The position numbers were made by a program, and so were the translations under genes. Shown piece by piece: positions 42,741 through 50,377 of a stretch of 64,000 nucleotides of DNA. Each line of letters opens with the position of its first letter. Position 1 is the stretch's first letter. Source of the stretch: Rhodocyclaceae bacterium (lineage in GTDB: Bacteria > Pseudomonadota > Gammaproteobacteria > Burkholderiales > Rhodocyclaceae); assembly GCA_016718525.1 (NCBI GenBank), contig JADKDD010000001.1, forward strand, positions 372,001 through 436,000. Direction: 5' to 3'. Under the pieces are notes generated by a model. The model did no database searches. It saw nothing but the letters and a program-made list of their open reading frames with translations, and was not told the DNA's origin.

Positions 42741-43919
42741 TCAACACACCTCGAACAAGCCGGCTGCGCCTTGACCGCCACCGATGCACATCGTGACTAC
42801 GACATATTTCACGCCGCGCCGTTTGCCTTCAATCAGCGCGTGACCGACCAGACGCGCACCGGATACGCCGTACGGATGGCCCACAGCAATCGCGCCACCA
42901 TTGACATTCAGGCGATCCATCGGAATCCCGAGCGTATCGGCGCAATACAAGACCTGCACCGCAAAGGCCTCGTTGAGTTCCCATAAGCCGATGTCGTCGA
43001 CTTTCAAACCGGCCTTTTTCAGTAATTTTGGAATCGCGAATACGGGGCCGATGCCCATTTCATCGGGTTCGCAGCCGACCACGGCGAAACCGCGGAACAC
43101 GCCCAAAGGTGCCAGCCCTTTCTTGGATGCTGTCGCCGCGTTCATCACCACCACCGCAGACGCGCCGTCAGAAAATTGACTGGCGTTGCCGGCGGTGACC
43201 ACGCCGCCGGGCATCGCCGACCGAATCTTGGCGACAGCTTCAAGCGTGGTGTCTGGGCGAATTCCTTCGTCACTCGAAATGGTCACTTGCTTGGTCATTA
43301 ACTGTCCGGTGGCTTTGTCGATCACTCCAGCAGTCACAGTCATCGGCACGATTTCGTCGTTGAACTTACCTGCGACCGCAGCGGCAGCGGCGCGAAGCTG
43401 ACTGTTGGTGCCGTACTCGTCCATTCTGTCTTTCGCCACGTTGTAGCGCTTAGCGACATTTTCAGCGGTTTGCAGCATGCTCATATAGATTGCAGGCTTG
43501 ATCTTCATGATCTCCACATCGGCGATCATCTTCTGATTGAGTTCGCCTTGCACACAGGAAATGCTCTCCACACCGCCGGCAACGTAAATGTCACCTTCAC
43601 CAGCGATAACTTGCGTCGACGCGGTAGCGATCGCCTGCAGGCCGGATGAGCAGAACCGGCTGATGGTCATACCAGCCACGGTGACCGGCATGCCCGCCAA
43701 AATGGCAATTTGCCGGCCGATGTTGTTGCCGGTGGCGCCTTCGGGCAGTGCACAACCCATGATCACGTCTTCCACTTCACCGGCGTCGATCTTTGCGCGT
43801 TCTACTGCATGTTTGACCGCATGGGCACCCATCGCTGCGCCATGGGTCATGTTAAAGGCGCCTTTCCAGGATTTCGCCAGCCCGGTCCGGGCGGTTGATA
43901 CGATAACGGCATCAGTCAT
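42741..43919 (-). CDS. Acetyl-CoA acyltransferase (thiolase)
   Basis: The enzyme cleaves 3-oxoacyl-CoA with CoA to acetyl-CoA and a shortened acyl-CoA. The 392-residue product has the nucleophile Cys90 (ISRFCSSGLQAI), the His in NGGAIAVGHPYGVSG (about 348) and the second Cys (about 378) in MCIGGGQG. The pairing with the upstream FadJ-type gene points to degradation rather than polyhydroxybutyrate synthesis. It starts 33 bp after the upstream gene, and the SDR gene follows almost without a gap. Confidence 0.94.
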   Translation of the reverse strand: MTDAVIVSTARTGLAKSWKGAFNMTHGAAMGAHAVKHAVERAKIDAGEVEDVIMGCALPEGATGNNIGRQIAILAGMPVTVAGMTISRFCSSGLQAIATASTQVIAGEGDIYVAGGVESISCVQGELNQKMIADVEIMKIKPAIYMSMLQTAENVAKRYNVAKDRMDEYGTNSQLRAAAAAVAGKFNDEIVPMTVTAGVIDKATGQLMTKQVTISSDEGIRPDTTLEAVAKIRSAMPGGVVTAGNASQFSDGASAVVVMNAATASKKGLAPLGVFRGFAVVGCEPDEMGIGPVFAIPKLLKKAGLKVDDIGLWELNEAFAVQVLYCADTLGIPMDRLNVNGGAIAVGHPYGVSGARLVGHALIEGKRRGVKYVVVTMCIGGGQGAAGLFEVC

Positions 43920-43952
43920 TTTCGATTCTCCAGAAATTCGTTAAGGTCGCGA

Positions 43953-46040
43953 TTAAGTGAGAGACTTGCCGCTAGCGACAAGCTTGGCGATGAGCGGTGC
44001 AGGTTCCCAGAAAGAATCACCTGAACTTGCCTTGAAGTCTTCCATTCGTCGTGCGACGGAATACAGCCCGACTTCGTCAGCGTAGAGCATCGGGCCACCG
44101 CGATGGGCTGGGAAACCATAGCCGTACAGATAGACGATATCGATATCCGAGGTTCGTGCGGCGATGCCTTCCTCAACGATGCGCGCGCCCTCATTGACCA
44201 AGGCAAAAATGCAGCGCTCGATGATCTCCTGGTCCGTGACCTTGCGCGGTGTGATACCAAGTTCTTTGCGATACTCATCGATCATCTTGTCGACTTCCGG
44301 ATCGGGCAGGGCGTTTCGATTACCCGGCTCATAGCGGTACCAGCCTTTGCCGGTTTTCTGACCAAAGCGTCCGGCTTCGCATAGCCTATCTGCCAGTTTT
44401 GAGTAGGGAATTTTCGGCGTATCGAGCGCACGCCGCTTGCGAATTGCCCAACCAATATCATTGCCGGCCATATCGCCCATGCGGAACGGCCCCATCGCCA
44501 TACCGAATTTCTCCAATGCTTTGTCAACCTGGGCCGGGCTCGCACCTTCGTCAACCAGGAAGCCGGCAACGCGGCCATAGTGTTCAATCATGCGATTGCC
44601 AATGAAGCCATCACATACGCCGGAGACTACGGCGATTTTCTTGATCTTCTTGGCCACCTGCATGACCGTCGCCATCACATCCTTGCCCGTCTTTTCACCG
44701 CGCACCACTTCAAGGAGTTTCATGACATTGGCCGGGCTGAAGAAGTGCAGGCCAACCACGTCTTGCGGCCGTTTGGTAAAACTGGCTATCTTGTTGAGAT
44801 CCAGCGTCGAGGTGTTGGATGCGAGGATCGCGCCGGGTTTGGCGATTTCGTCAAGTTTTTTGAATACCTGTTCCTTGACGCCCATGTCTTCAAACACCGC
44901 TTCGATGATCAGGTCGCAATCTTTGAAGTCGTCATAGGTCATGGTGCCCGAAAGCAGACACATGCGCTGGTCGAATTTCTCTTGCGTCAGCTTGCCTTTT
45001 TTCATCGTGCTTTCATAGTTCTTGCGAATCGTGCCGATGCCCTTCTCCAGCGCTTCCTGTTTCATTTCGAGAATCGTCACCGGAATGCCGGCGTTGAGGA
45101 AGTTCATTGATATTCCGCCGCCCATCAGGCCGGCGCCGATGACACCAACCTTGCTGATTTTCCGTGTTGGCGTGTCTTCGGGTACATCGGGAATTTTCGA
45201 GGTCGCGCGCTCAGCCTGGAACAAGTGTCGAAGGGCGCGAGACTCCGGTGTCATCATCAGTTCGGCAAACAGTTTCTGCTCAATCTTGATGCCTTCGTCG
45301 AACGTCTTGGAGGTGATAGCTGCGCCAACGGCTTCAACACATTTGAGCGGAGCAGGGAAAGGTCCCGCAATCCCTTTCACCATGTTGCTCGCAAACATCA
45401 AAAATGCCTCGTGATTCGGGTAATCCACTTTCATGTCGCGAATGCGGCGCAGCGGGCGCTTTTCGGCGAGCACTTTAGCGGCAAAGGCCAGTGCTCCGGC
45501 CAGCAGGTCGCCATCGATCAGTTCATCAAACAGTGGTGTTGGCTTGAACATGGCGGCCGGCACCGGATCGCCCTTGACGATCAAGTTGAGCGCAAACTCG
45601 ACGCCGATAATGCGCGGCATCCTTTGAGTACCACCAGCGCCCGGCAATAACCCCAGCTTAACTTCCGGCAGTGCGATTTGCGCAGTCGGCAAGGCGACGC
45701 GAAAATGAGTTGACAGGGCCAGTTCAAGTCCACCGCCCATACATGCGCCACCAATTGCCGCGATCACCGGTTTGGTGCAGTTCTCAACGATCTCAGTGAC
45801 CGTTGGCAAATTGGGTTGTGCATAGGCCTTGGGTGAGCCGAATTCGCGAATGTCCGCGCCGCCCGAGAAAGCGCGATCGGATCCAATGAGAATGATGGCT
45901 GCAACTGCAGGGTCGGCGACTGCCTGCGACAATCCGGCAACGATGCCTTGACGTAGCTCCAGGCTCAGGCCGTTGACCGGCGGATTCATCATGGTGATGA
46001 CGGCGACGTTGCCGCTGACTGTGTAGTTCGTACTGCTCAT
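43953..46040 (-). CDS. fadJ: Bifunctional enoyl-CoA hydratase / 3-hydroxyacyl-CoA dehydrogenase
   Basis: The product catalyses hydration and NAD-dependent oxidation in beta-oxidation. The 695-residue product has an N-terminal crotonase domain (oxyanion segments FSGGADIREFG and GGACMGGGLELAL). It is followed by the dehydrogenase with IGAGLMGGGISMNFL (near 300), HFFSPANVMKLLEVV and GNRMIEHYGRVAGFLVDEGA. The order is that of FadB/FadJ. The gene name is by family, since the FadB or FadJ branch is not certain. The ATG at 46040 has GAGGAGT upstream. It is the first gene of the operon and an inverted repeat precedes it. Confidence 0.94.
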   Translation of the reverse strand: MSSTNYTVSGNVAVITMMNPPVNGLSLELRQGIVAGLSQAVADPAVAAIILIGSDRAFSGGADIREFGSPKAYAQPNLPTVTEIVENCTKPVIAAIGGACMGGGLELALSTHFRVALPTAQIALPEVKLGLLPGAGGTQRMPRIIGVEFALNLIVKGDPVPAAMFKPTPLFDELIDGDLLAGALAFAAKVLAEKRPLRRIRDMKVDYPNHEAFLMFASNMVKGIAGPFPAPLKCVEAVGAAITSKTFDEGIKIEQKLFAELMMTPESRALRHLFQAERATSKIPDVPEDTPTRKISKVGVIGAGLMGGGISMNFLNAGIPVTILEMKQEALEKGIGTIRKNYESTMKKGKLTQEKFDQRMCLLSGTMTYDDFKDCDLIIEAVFEDMGVKEQVFKKLDEIAKPGAILASNTSTLDLNKIASFTKRPQDVVGLHFFSPANVMKLLEVVRGEKTGKDVMATVMQVAKKIKKIAVVSGVCDGFIGNRMIEHYGRVAGFLVDEGASPAQVDKALEKFGMAMGPFRMGDMAGNDIGWAIRKRRALDTPKIPYSKLADRLCEAGRFGQKTGKGWYRYEPGNRNALPDPEVDKMIDEYRKELGITPRKVTDQEIIERCIFALVNEGARIVEEGIAARTSDIDIVYLYGYGFPAHRGGPMLYADEVGLYSVARRMEDFKASSGDSFWEPAPLIAKLVASGKSLT

Positions 46041-46353
46041 GGAAACTCCTCGTAATAATGACAACTATGGTGTGACCGGAAAGAAAAACCGGTCCGAGAT
46101 CTTCAAAGCGGAAATACAAAACACGGTGGCTAAATTGCCGGACAGCGAACAGTGCTTTTCGCCGCAGGGAGACATCTGCAAGTCGCCCTTGCCATCGTCC
46201 TATTATGAGCGATGCGCCGCCTCGTGGGCAAGTGTAATTGGTACAGTCGCTTTATCTGGAAATGGTCGAGTGAGTGCCCCGTTCTTACCGATCCAACACA
46301 CCTGGTCTCAGGCTGACATATTGCCCCGGACCAACATGATTAACATCAAAAAT
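46041..46353. other. Intergenic region, 313 bp, upstream of the beta-oxidation operon
   Basis: This is the gap between the 5' end of the fadJ gene and the 3' end of the 163-residue hypothetical gene. It holds an inverted repeat at 46074-46094. A plus-strand frame of about 106 codons spans most of it, but it has no recognised domain, starts inside fadJ upstream sequence and lacks a ribosome binding site, so I do not call it. Confidence 0.6.
46074..46094. promoter_or_regulatory. Inverted repeat GACCGG-N9-CCGGTC upstream of fadJ
   Basis: Two perfect 6-bp arms lie 34-54 bp upstream of the fadJ start. This size and position suit an operator for a TetR- or similar-type fatty-acid regulator, which is inference. 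It could also form a hairpin in the leader. Confidence 0.4.
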
Positions 46354-46845
46354 TCATAAGGTTAGGCGACGCGAGCCAGACCACGGCTTGCTCAATTCCC
46401 ATAGTTCATCGAAACGTTGGGACCATGGGAAAACTTCGGCTGGATCGTTCGCCATCAAAGCACCACGCGGGTGATCGATATGAAAGCGCCTGACGCAGTG
46501 TTGCCCGTCGGCGATGACGTGGCAGTCGGCAAGATGCAGCATGTTGTCAGGCGCCTGCCGTATGGCAAAAAAATGTGAGTAGTGTTCAAGCTGGTCCATC
46601 AGTCGCGGCAAACGGCGGCCAATATCGCCGGTGCCTTCCCGCTCACGCACAATGATGCGCAGTTGTGGCGAAACATTGGCGGTCAGGAAGTTTGCCAGAA
46701 GGGCGGCTCGTTCAGGTGTCGCCAACTGCATTCTCGCCAGGTCGTAATCAAATATTTGCAGCGACGAGTGCGCTTGAGCAAGAACGAAATCTATCGCGGC
46801 GCGGTACTCCGCTTCACTGTCGAAGCGCTCGTAGGACGGCTCCAT
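46354..46845 (-). CDS. Hypothetical protein of the ribosomal-oxygenase neighbourhood
   Basis: The 163-residue soluble protein has FDSEAEYRAAIDFVLAQAHS, IFDYDLARMQL and VREREGTGDIGRRLPRLMDQ. The C-terminal part has ADCHVIADGQHCVRRFHIDHP. The spacing of the acidic and histidine segments recalls a reduced phospholipase D-like fold (DUF7931 type), but no HKD motif is present, so I do not assign activity. It starts 3 bp after the ribosomal-oxygenase stop, so it is cotranscribed with it. Confidence 0.72.
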   Translation of the reverse strand: MEPSYERFDSEAEYRAAIDFVLAQAHSSLQIFDYDLARMQLATPERAALLANFLTANVSPQLRIIVREREGTGDIGRRLPRLMDQLEHYSHFFAIRQAPDNMLHLADCHVIADGQHCVRRFHIDHPRGALMANDPAEVFPWSQRFDELWELSKPWSGSRRLTL

Positions 46846-46848
46846 GTT

Positions 46849-48006
46849 TCACCTCCCGACAACGAAGTTTGCAAAGCCGCAACAATACCAATCGTAAAGT
46901 AGCGTTGCAAGAGGGTCCTCGACACTGATGGTTTTTGACAGGCTACGGTGATCGGCGAGTTCGCGAATTGCTGCCCGGGCAACCGGTGGTACGTCCTGCT
47001 TTTCTCCATTCAGGTAAAAATGGTTGGCGGTAAACAGCAGTTGTGAGCGTGGATCCAGCGCCAGGTCATTTTGGCGAAGGCGCTGACGAAATTTGCCACG
47101 CGACATTGGTGCTTCTGGCGGATCAAAGACGACTTGTTGCTTTGGTTCCGTGAGCATTTGTCCGAGGAACTCCTCAACCAATGACTTGTCCCATTGAATA
47201 CCACGCAACATCGTTTCCACCTGGTCGATCATCTCTGCACCAATTTCCGCCGGATGGGCTTGCAGTGCTAAGCCTGGGTCCTGATAACGACCATCCACAT
47301 GCAAATTGTCCTGCAGATAGCTCAAGAACTGGTCGGCCAACTCCTGCGCCGGCGGCGCACGGAATCCGATAGACCAGGTCATGCAGTCACCCGCGTCGCC
47401 CGATTCTGCGATGCCATCGTGAGCCCATTGCGGCGGCAAATAAAGCATATCGCCGGGCTCAAGCAACCACTCGTCTTCAGCTTTGAAGTTCCGCAGAATT
47501 TTTAACGGCTGATCAGGTAAAAACTCGTGGTCAGCTTGCTTGCTAATTCGCCATCGGCGGCGCCCGCTGCCTTGCAGTAAAAAAACATCGTAGTTATCAA
47601 AATGTGGGCCCACGCCTCCGCCATCGGTGGCGTAACTCACCATTAAGTCGTCGAGTCGTGCATACGGAATGAAATTAAAAGCTCTTAGTAACCGATCACC
47701 TTCAGGTACGACCAGATTGACGCCTTGAACCAGCAACGACCAGGGTTGTTTCCAGCGCTTGATCCGGGCCTTGGTGAATGGACCGTGTTCAAGTTGCCAA
47801 TTCTCGCCACGGCGCGAAACATAGCGGGATTCAAGGTCATCACGGCAGGCCAAGTCAATGAGATCCTGGCGGCTCAAGTCGCCGCCGAACCCTGGAATTG
47901 CGCCACGAATCAAAAGTGGCTTCTTTTGCCAATAGTCGCGCAGGAAGCGTTTTGCACCGATGTCACCAAGCAGGTTTGGAAAGCGTTTAGGTGCAGTGGA
48001 TTTCAT
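46849..48006 (-). CDS. roxA: Cupin ribosomal oxygenase (uL16 arginine hydroxylase, YcfD/RoxA-like)
   Basis: JmjC-like 2-oxoglutarate/Fe(II) oxygenases of this family hydroxylate an arginine of ribosomal protein L16. The 385-residue product has the entry motif YWQKKPLLIRGAIPGF, the metal ligands His135 and Asp137 (GGVGPHFDNYDVFLLQ) and His196 (LPPQWAHDG), and a C-terminal winged-helix region. The length agrees with YcfD. The ATG at 48006 gives MKSTAPKRF. The promoter overlaps that of divergent rlmD. The gene symbol follows the E. coli usage. Confidence 0.88.
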   Translation of the reverse strand: MKSTAPKRFPNLLGDIGAKRFLRDYWQKKPLLIRGAIPGFGGDLSRQDLIDLACRDDLESRYVSRRGENWQLEHGPFTKARIKRWKQPWSLLVQGVNLVVPEGDRLLRAFNFIPYARLDDLMVSYATDGGGVGPHFDNYDVFLLQGSGRRRWRISKQADHEFLPDQPLKILRNFKAEDEWLLEPGDMLYLPPQWAHDGIAESGDAGDCMTWSIGFRAPPAQELADQFLSYLQDNLHVDGRYQDPGLALQAHPAEIGAEMIDQVETMLRGIQWDKSLVEEFLGQMLTEPKQQVVFDPPEAPMSRGKFRQRLRQNDLALDPRSQLLFTANHFYLNGEKQDVPPVARAAIRELADHRSLSKTISVEDPLATLLYDWYCCGFANFVVGR

Positions 48007-48010
48007 CGTC

Positions 48011-48022
48011 CGATTATAATCG
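48011..48022. promoter_or_regulatory. Palindromic shared -10 of rlmD and the ribosomal-oxygenase gene
   Basis: The 12-bp perfect palindrome CGATTATAATCG contains TATAAT on both strands (48015-48020 on plus, 48013-48018 on minus). A plus transcript would start near 48027, about 20 nt before rlmD. A minus transcript would start at or very near the oxygenase ATG at 48006, implying a leaderless or nearly leaderless message. Confidence 0.6.
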
Positions 48023-48047
48023 CGGCCCTTTATGCAGGCTTTCGGTG

Positions 48048-49394
48048 ATGACAGCTGTCCGGATTGAATCAATCGACTATGAAGGTCGCGGTGTTGTGCA
48101 TGTTGATGGCAAAACCATCTTCGTCGAAGGCGCGATGACGGGGGAGTTGGTTGATTACCAAAGCTTCCATCGCAAGCCGAATTACGAAGTGGCCCGGGTG
48201 ACGCAGATCGTCGAAGCTTCGAGTCAGCGGGTAACGCCAGCGTGCGAATATTTTGGTGTTTGCGGCGGTTGTGCCATGCAGCACATCAACGCGTCCGCGC
48301 AGGCTGCGACAAAACAACGCGTTCTGGAAGATGCCCTATGGCACCTTGGTCACTTGCGTCCTGAGGTGGTCTTCCCGGCGATTTCCGGGAGTGCCTGGGG
48401 CTATCGATACCGTGCCCGTTTGTCTGCCCGCTACGTTGCCAAGAAAGGTGGCGTGTTGATTGGTTTCCGCGAGCGTCGCAGTAGCTATGTTGCGATGATG
48501 GATTCCTGCCAAGTGCTGCCGCCCCGGATGTCAGCCTTGATTCCTGAATTGAAGGTTCTAATGGCGCAGTTGTCGGCACCGGATCGGCTGCCGCAAATCG
48601 AGGTTTCGATTGGCGAAGCCGGTCACAACACCTCGGATGGATTGGTCATCGTGCTGGTGTTACGCCACTTGGAACCCTTACCTGATCGGGACAAAGACCG
48701 CTTGCGCGAGTTTGCCGTGACGCACGAGGTAATTTGGTACCTGCAAGCCAAAGGACCGGATACGGCTACGCGGTTTTATCCGCCACGAGGGTCAGATTTG
48801 CATGCGGACACGAGCCCTGCGCTGAGTTATTTCCTGCCGGATTTTGACGTCGAAATGCAGTTCCAGCCGACGGAGTTCACCCAAGTGAACCCCGGCGTGA
48901 ACCGGATGCTGGTTCGTCGGGCGATGTCTTTGCTGGATCCTCAGCCTGGCGAGCGAATTGCCGATCTATTCTGCGGCCTCGGGAATTTCAGCTTACCAAT
49001 CGCGCGCTTGGGCGCACAGGTGATCGGGGTCGAAGGCAGCACCGGACTGGTCCAGCGCGCCGGGCAAAACGCTGCACACAATCAACTGTCGATGCTATGC
49101 GAGTTTATGGTGGCAAATTTGTTCGAGGTCACTGAAGAGAGTTTTGCCGAACTAGGTAGTTTCGACAAACTCCTGATTGATCCCCCGCGTGAGGGCGCGG
49201 TGGCGATCGCTAAAGCATTGCCAGCGGAGAATGGCCCGCAGCGAATTGTTTATGTTTCATGCAACCCGGCAACGCTCGCTCGCGATGCGGCAATATTGGT
49301 TCATGAAAAAGGCTATCGCTTGCGCGGGGCAGGGATAGCCAGCATGTTTCCACATACGGCGCACGTGGAGTCCATTGCCTGCTTTGAAAGATAA
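48048..49394 (+). CDS. rlmD: 23S rRNA (uracil-1939-C5)-methyltransferase
   Basis: The enzyme methylates U1939 of 23S rRNA with SAM. The 448-residue product has an N-terminal TRAM domain (GRGVVHVDGKTIFVEGA) and the iron-sulfur cysteines Cys66, Cys72, Cys75 (ACEYFGVCGGC) and Cys154. The SAM site is ADLFCGLGNFSLPIA, and the catalytic Cys405 lies in YVSCNPATLARD. The ATG at 48048 is supported by the shared promoter just upstream. A longer frame would begin inside the oxygenase gene. A hairpin terminator follows at once. Confidence 0.95.
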   Translation: MTAVRIESIDYEGRGVVHVDGKTIFVEGAMTGELVDYQSFHRKPNYEVARVTQIVEASSQRVTPACEYFGVCGGCAMQHINASAQAATKQRVLEDALWHLGHLRPEVVFPAISGSAWGYRYRARLSARYVAKKGGVLIGFRERRSSYVAMMDSCQVLPPRMSALIPELKVLMAQLSAPDRLPQIEVSIGEAGHNTSDGLVIVLVLRHLEPLPDRDKDRLREFAVTHEVIWYLQAKGPDTATRFYPPRGSDLHADTSPALSYFLPDFDVEMQFQPTEFTQVNPGVNRMLVRRAMSLLDPQPGERIADLFCGLGNFSLPIARLGAQVIGVEGSTGLVQRAGQNAAHNQLSMLCEFMVANLFEVTEESFAELGSFDKLLIDPPREGAVAIAKALPAENGPQRIVYVSCNPATLARDAAILVHEKGYRLRGAGIASMFPHTAHVESIACFER

Positions 49395-49429
49395 AAAAGG
49401 TGCCACAGCGATAAGCCGAGGCACCTTTT
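49395..49429 (+). terminator. rlmD terminator
   Basis: A 10-bp stem (AAAAGGTGCC and its complement) with a 15-nt loop ends in TTTT and starts directly after the rlmD stop. Confidence 0.8.
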
Positions 49430-49449
49430 GGTAGGGCGGCACAGACAAC

Positions 49450-49471
49450 GGCGTCTTATCAACACCAACTG
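49450..49471 (+). repeat. Dispersed 28-bp repeat, copy 8
   Basis: GGCGT, 8 bases (CTTATCAA), CACCAACTG is exact at all 14 core positions. It lies between the rlmD terminator and the end of the convergent BI-1 family gene, a place where no promoter is needed. Confidence 0.85.
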
Positions 49472-49488
49472 GCGAAATGACTCAAAGG

Positions 49489-50181
49489 TCAGTCGCGGTC
49501 GCCGGTAAATGCCATGATCAACTGCAGCAAACTAACGAAGATATTGTAAATGTCCAAGTACACCGCCAAAGTCGCCGAGATGTAATTGTCTTCCCCGCCA
49601 TGCACAATGCGGTTAATGTCATACAGCACGTAGCCCGAAAAAATCGCTACAGCGATTGCCGAAATTGCCAGTGACATCGCAGGGATCTGGAAATAGAGGT
49701 TGGCCAATATCGCGACGATCAAAAGGATCATGCCGCCAAACAGGAACTTTCCGATGTTAGAAAAGTCACGTTTGGTGGTCGCCGCAACGCTCGCCAAGGT
49801 GACGAATATTGCGCCAGTGCCCGTCGCCGCCATCGCGATCATGGTACCGCCGTTGTTGAAGCCGAGTGCTACCTGCAAAATGCGTGAAAGCATCAAGCCC
49901 ATAAAGAAAGTGAAGCCGAGCAACAGCACAACGCCCATGCCGCTGTTTTTTGTCCGCTCGATGCCCCACATAAAACCAATCGCGACACCCATAAACAACA
50001 GGAAGCCGAGGAACGGGCTACCTGCCATGAATGAAAAGTTGAGCTGGATCCCGAGCAATGCACCGAGCACAGTCGGGGCCATTGAAAGCGCAAGCAGTGC
50101 ATAGGTATTGCGCAGGACTCGCTGTTGGCGTTCGCCAACATCACCTGCAATGGTCTGTGGAAGCGTATGTGAAGTTTGCAT
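49489..50181 (-). CDS. Bax inhibitor-1/YccA family membrane protein
   Basis: The 230-residue product has seven membrane segments after a hydrophilic start (QQRVLRNTYALLALSMAPTVLG). The family features are GYVLYDINRIVHGGEDNYISA and LDIYNIFVSLLQLIMAF at the C terminus. YccA modulates FtsH in E. coli, and BI-1 relatives leak calcium in a pH-dependent way. The role here is inferred only at family level. It stands alone with a 197-bp upstream gap. Confidence 0.92.
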   Translation of the reverse strand: MQTSHTLPQTIAGDVGERQQRVLRNTYALLALSMAPTVLGALLGIQLNFSFMAGSPFLGFLLFMGVAIGFMWGIERTKNSGMGVVLLLGFTFFMGLMLSRILQVALGFNNGGTMIAMAATGTGAIFVTLASVAATTKRDFSNIGKFLFGGMILLIVAILANLYFQIPAMSLAISAIAVAIFSGYVLYDINRIVHGGEDNYISATLAVYLDIYNIFVSLLQLIMAFTGDRD

Positions 50182-50377
50182 AATTTCTCTCCTGATGACA
50201 CTGGTTAGTCGCCGTTACGATCACCGCACAAAACGCCTAGCGATCGGCGACACAGTACTCGTAGCTACTTTGCGACTCTTAGTCTATCCCAAAGCCTCGC
50301 TTGCCTTGGGCGTATATGGGTGTGAATCGTATCATTTCAAGGTTCGGGCGACCAAACACGAACCAAGATTGTCCAAC

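Noticed and set aside
46039..46359. Plus-strand frame of 106 codons upstream of the fadJ gene
   Set aside because: It starts inside the fadJ 5' region, lacks a ribosome binding site and shows no domain or normal composition.
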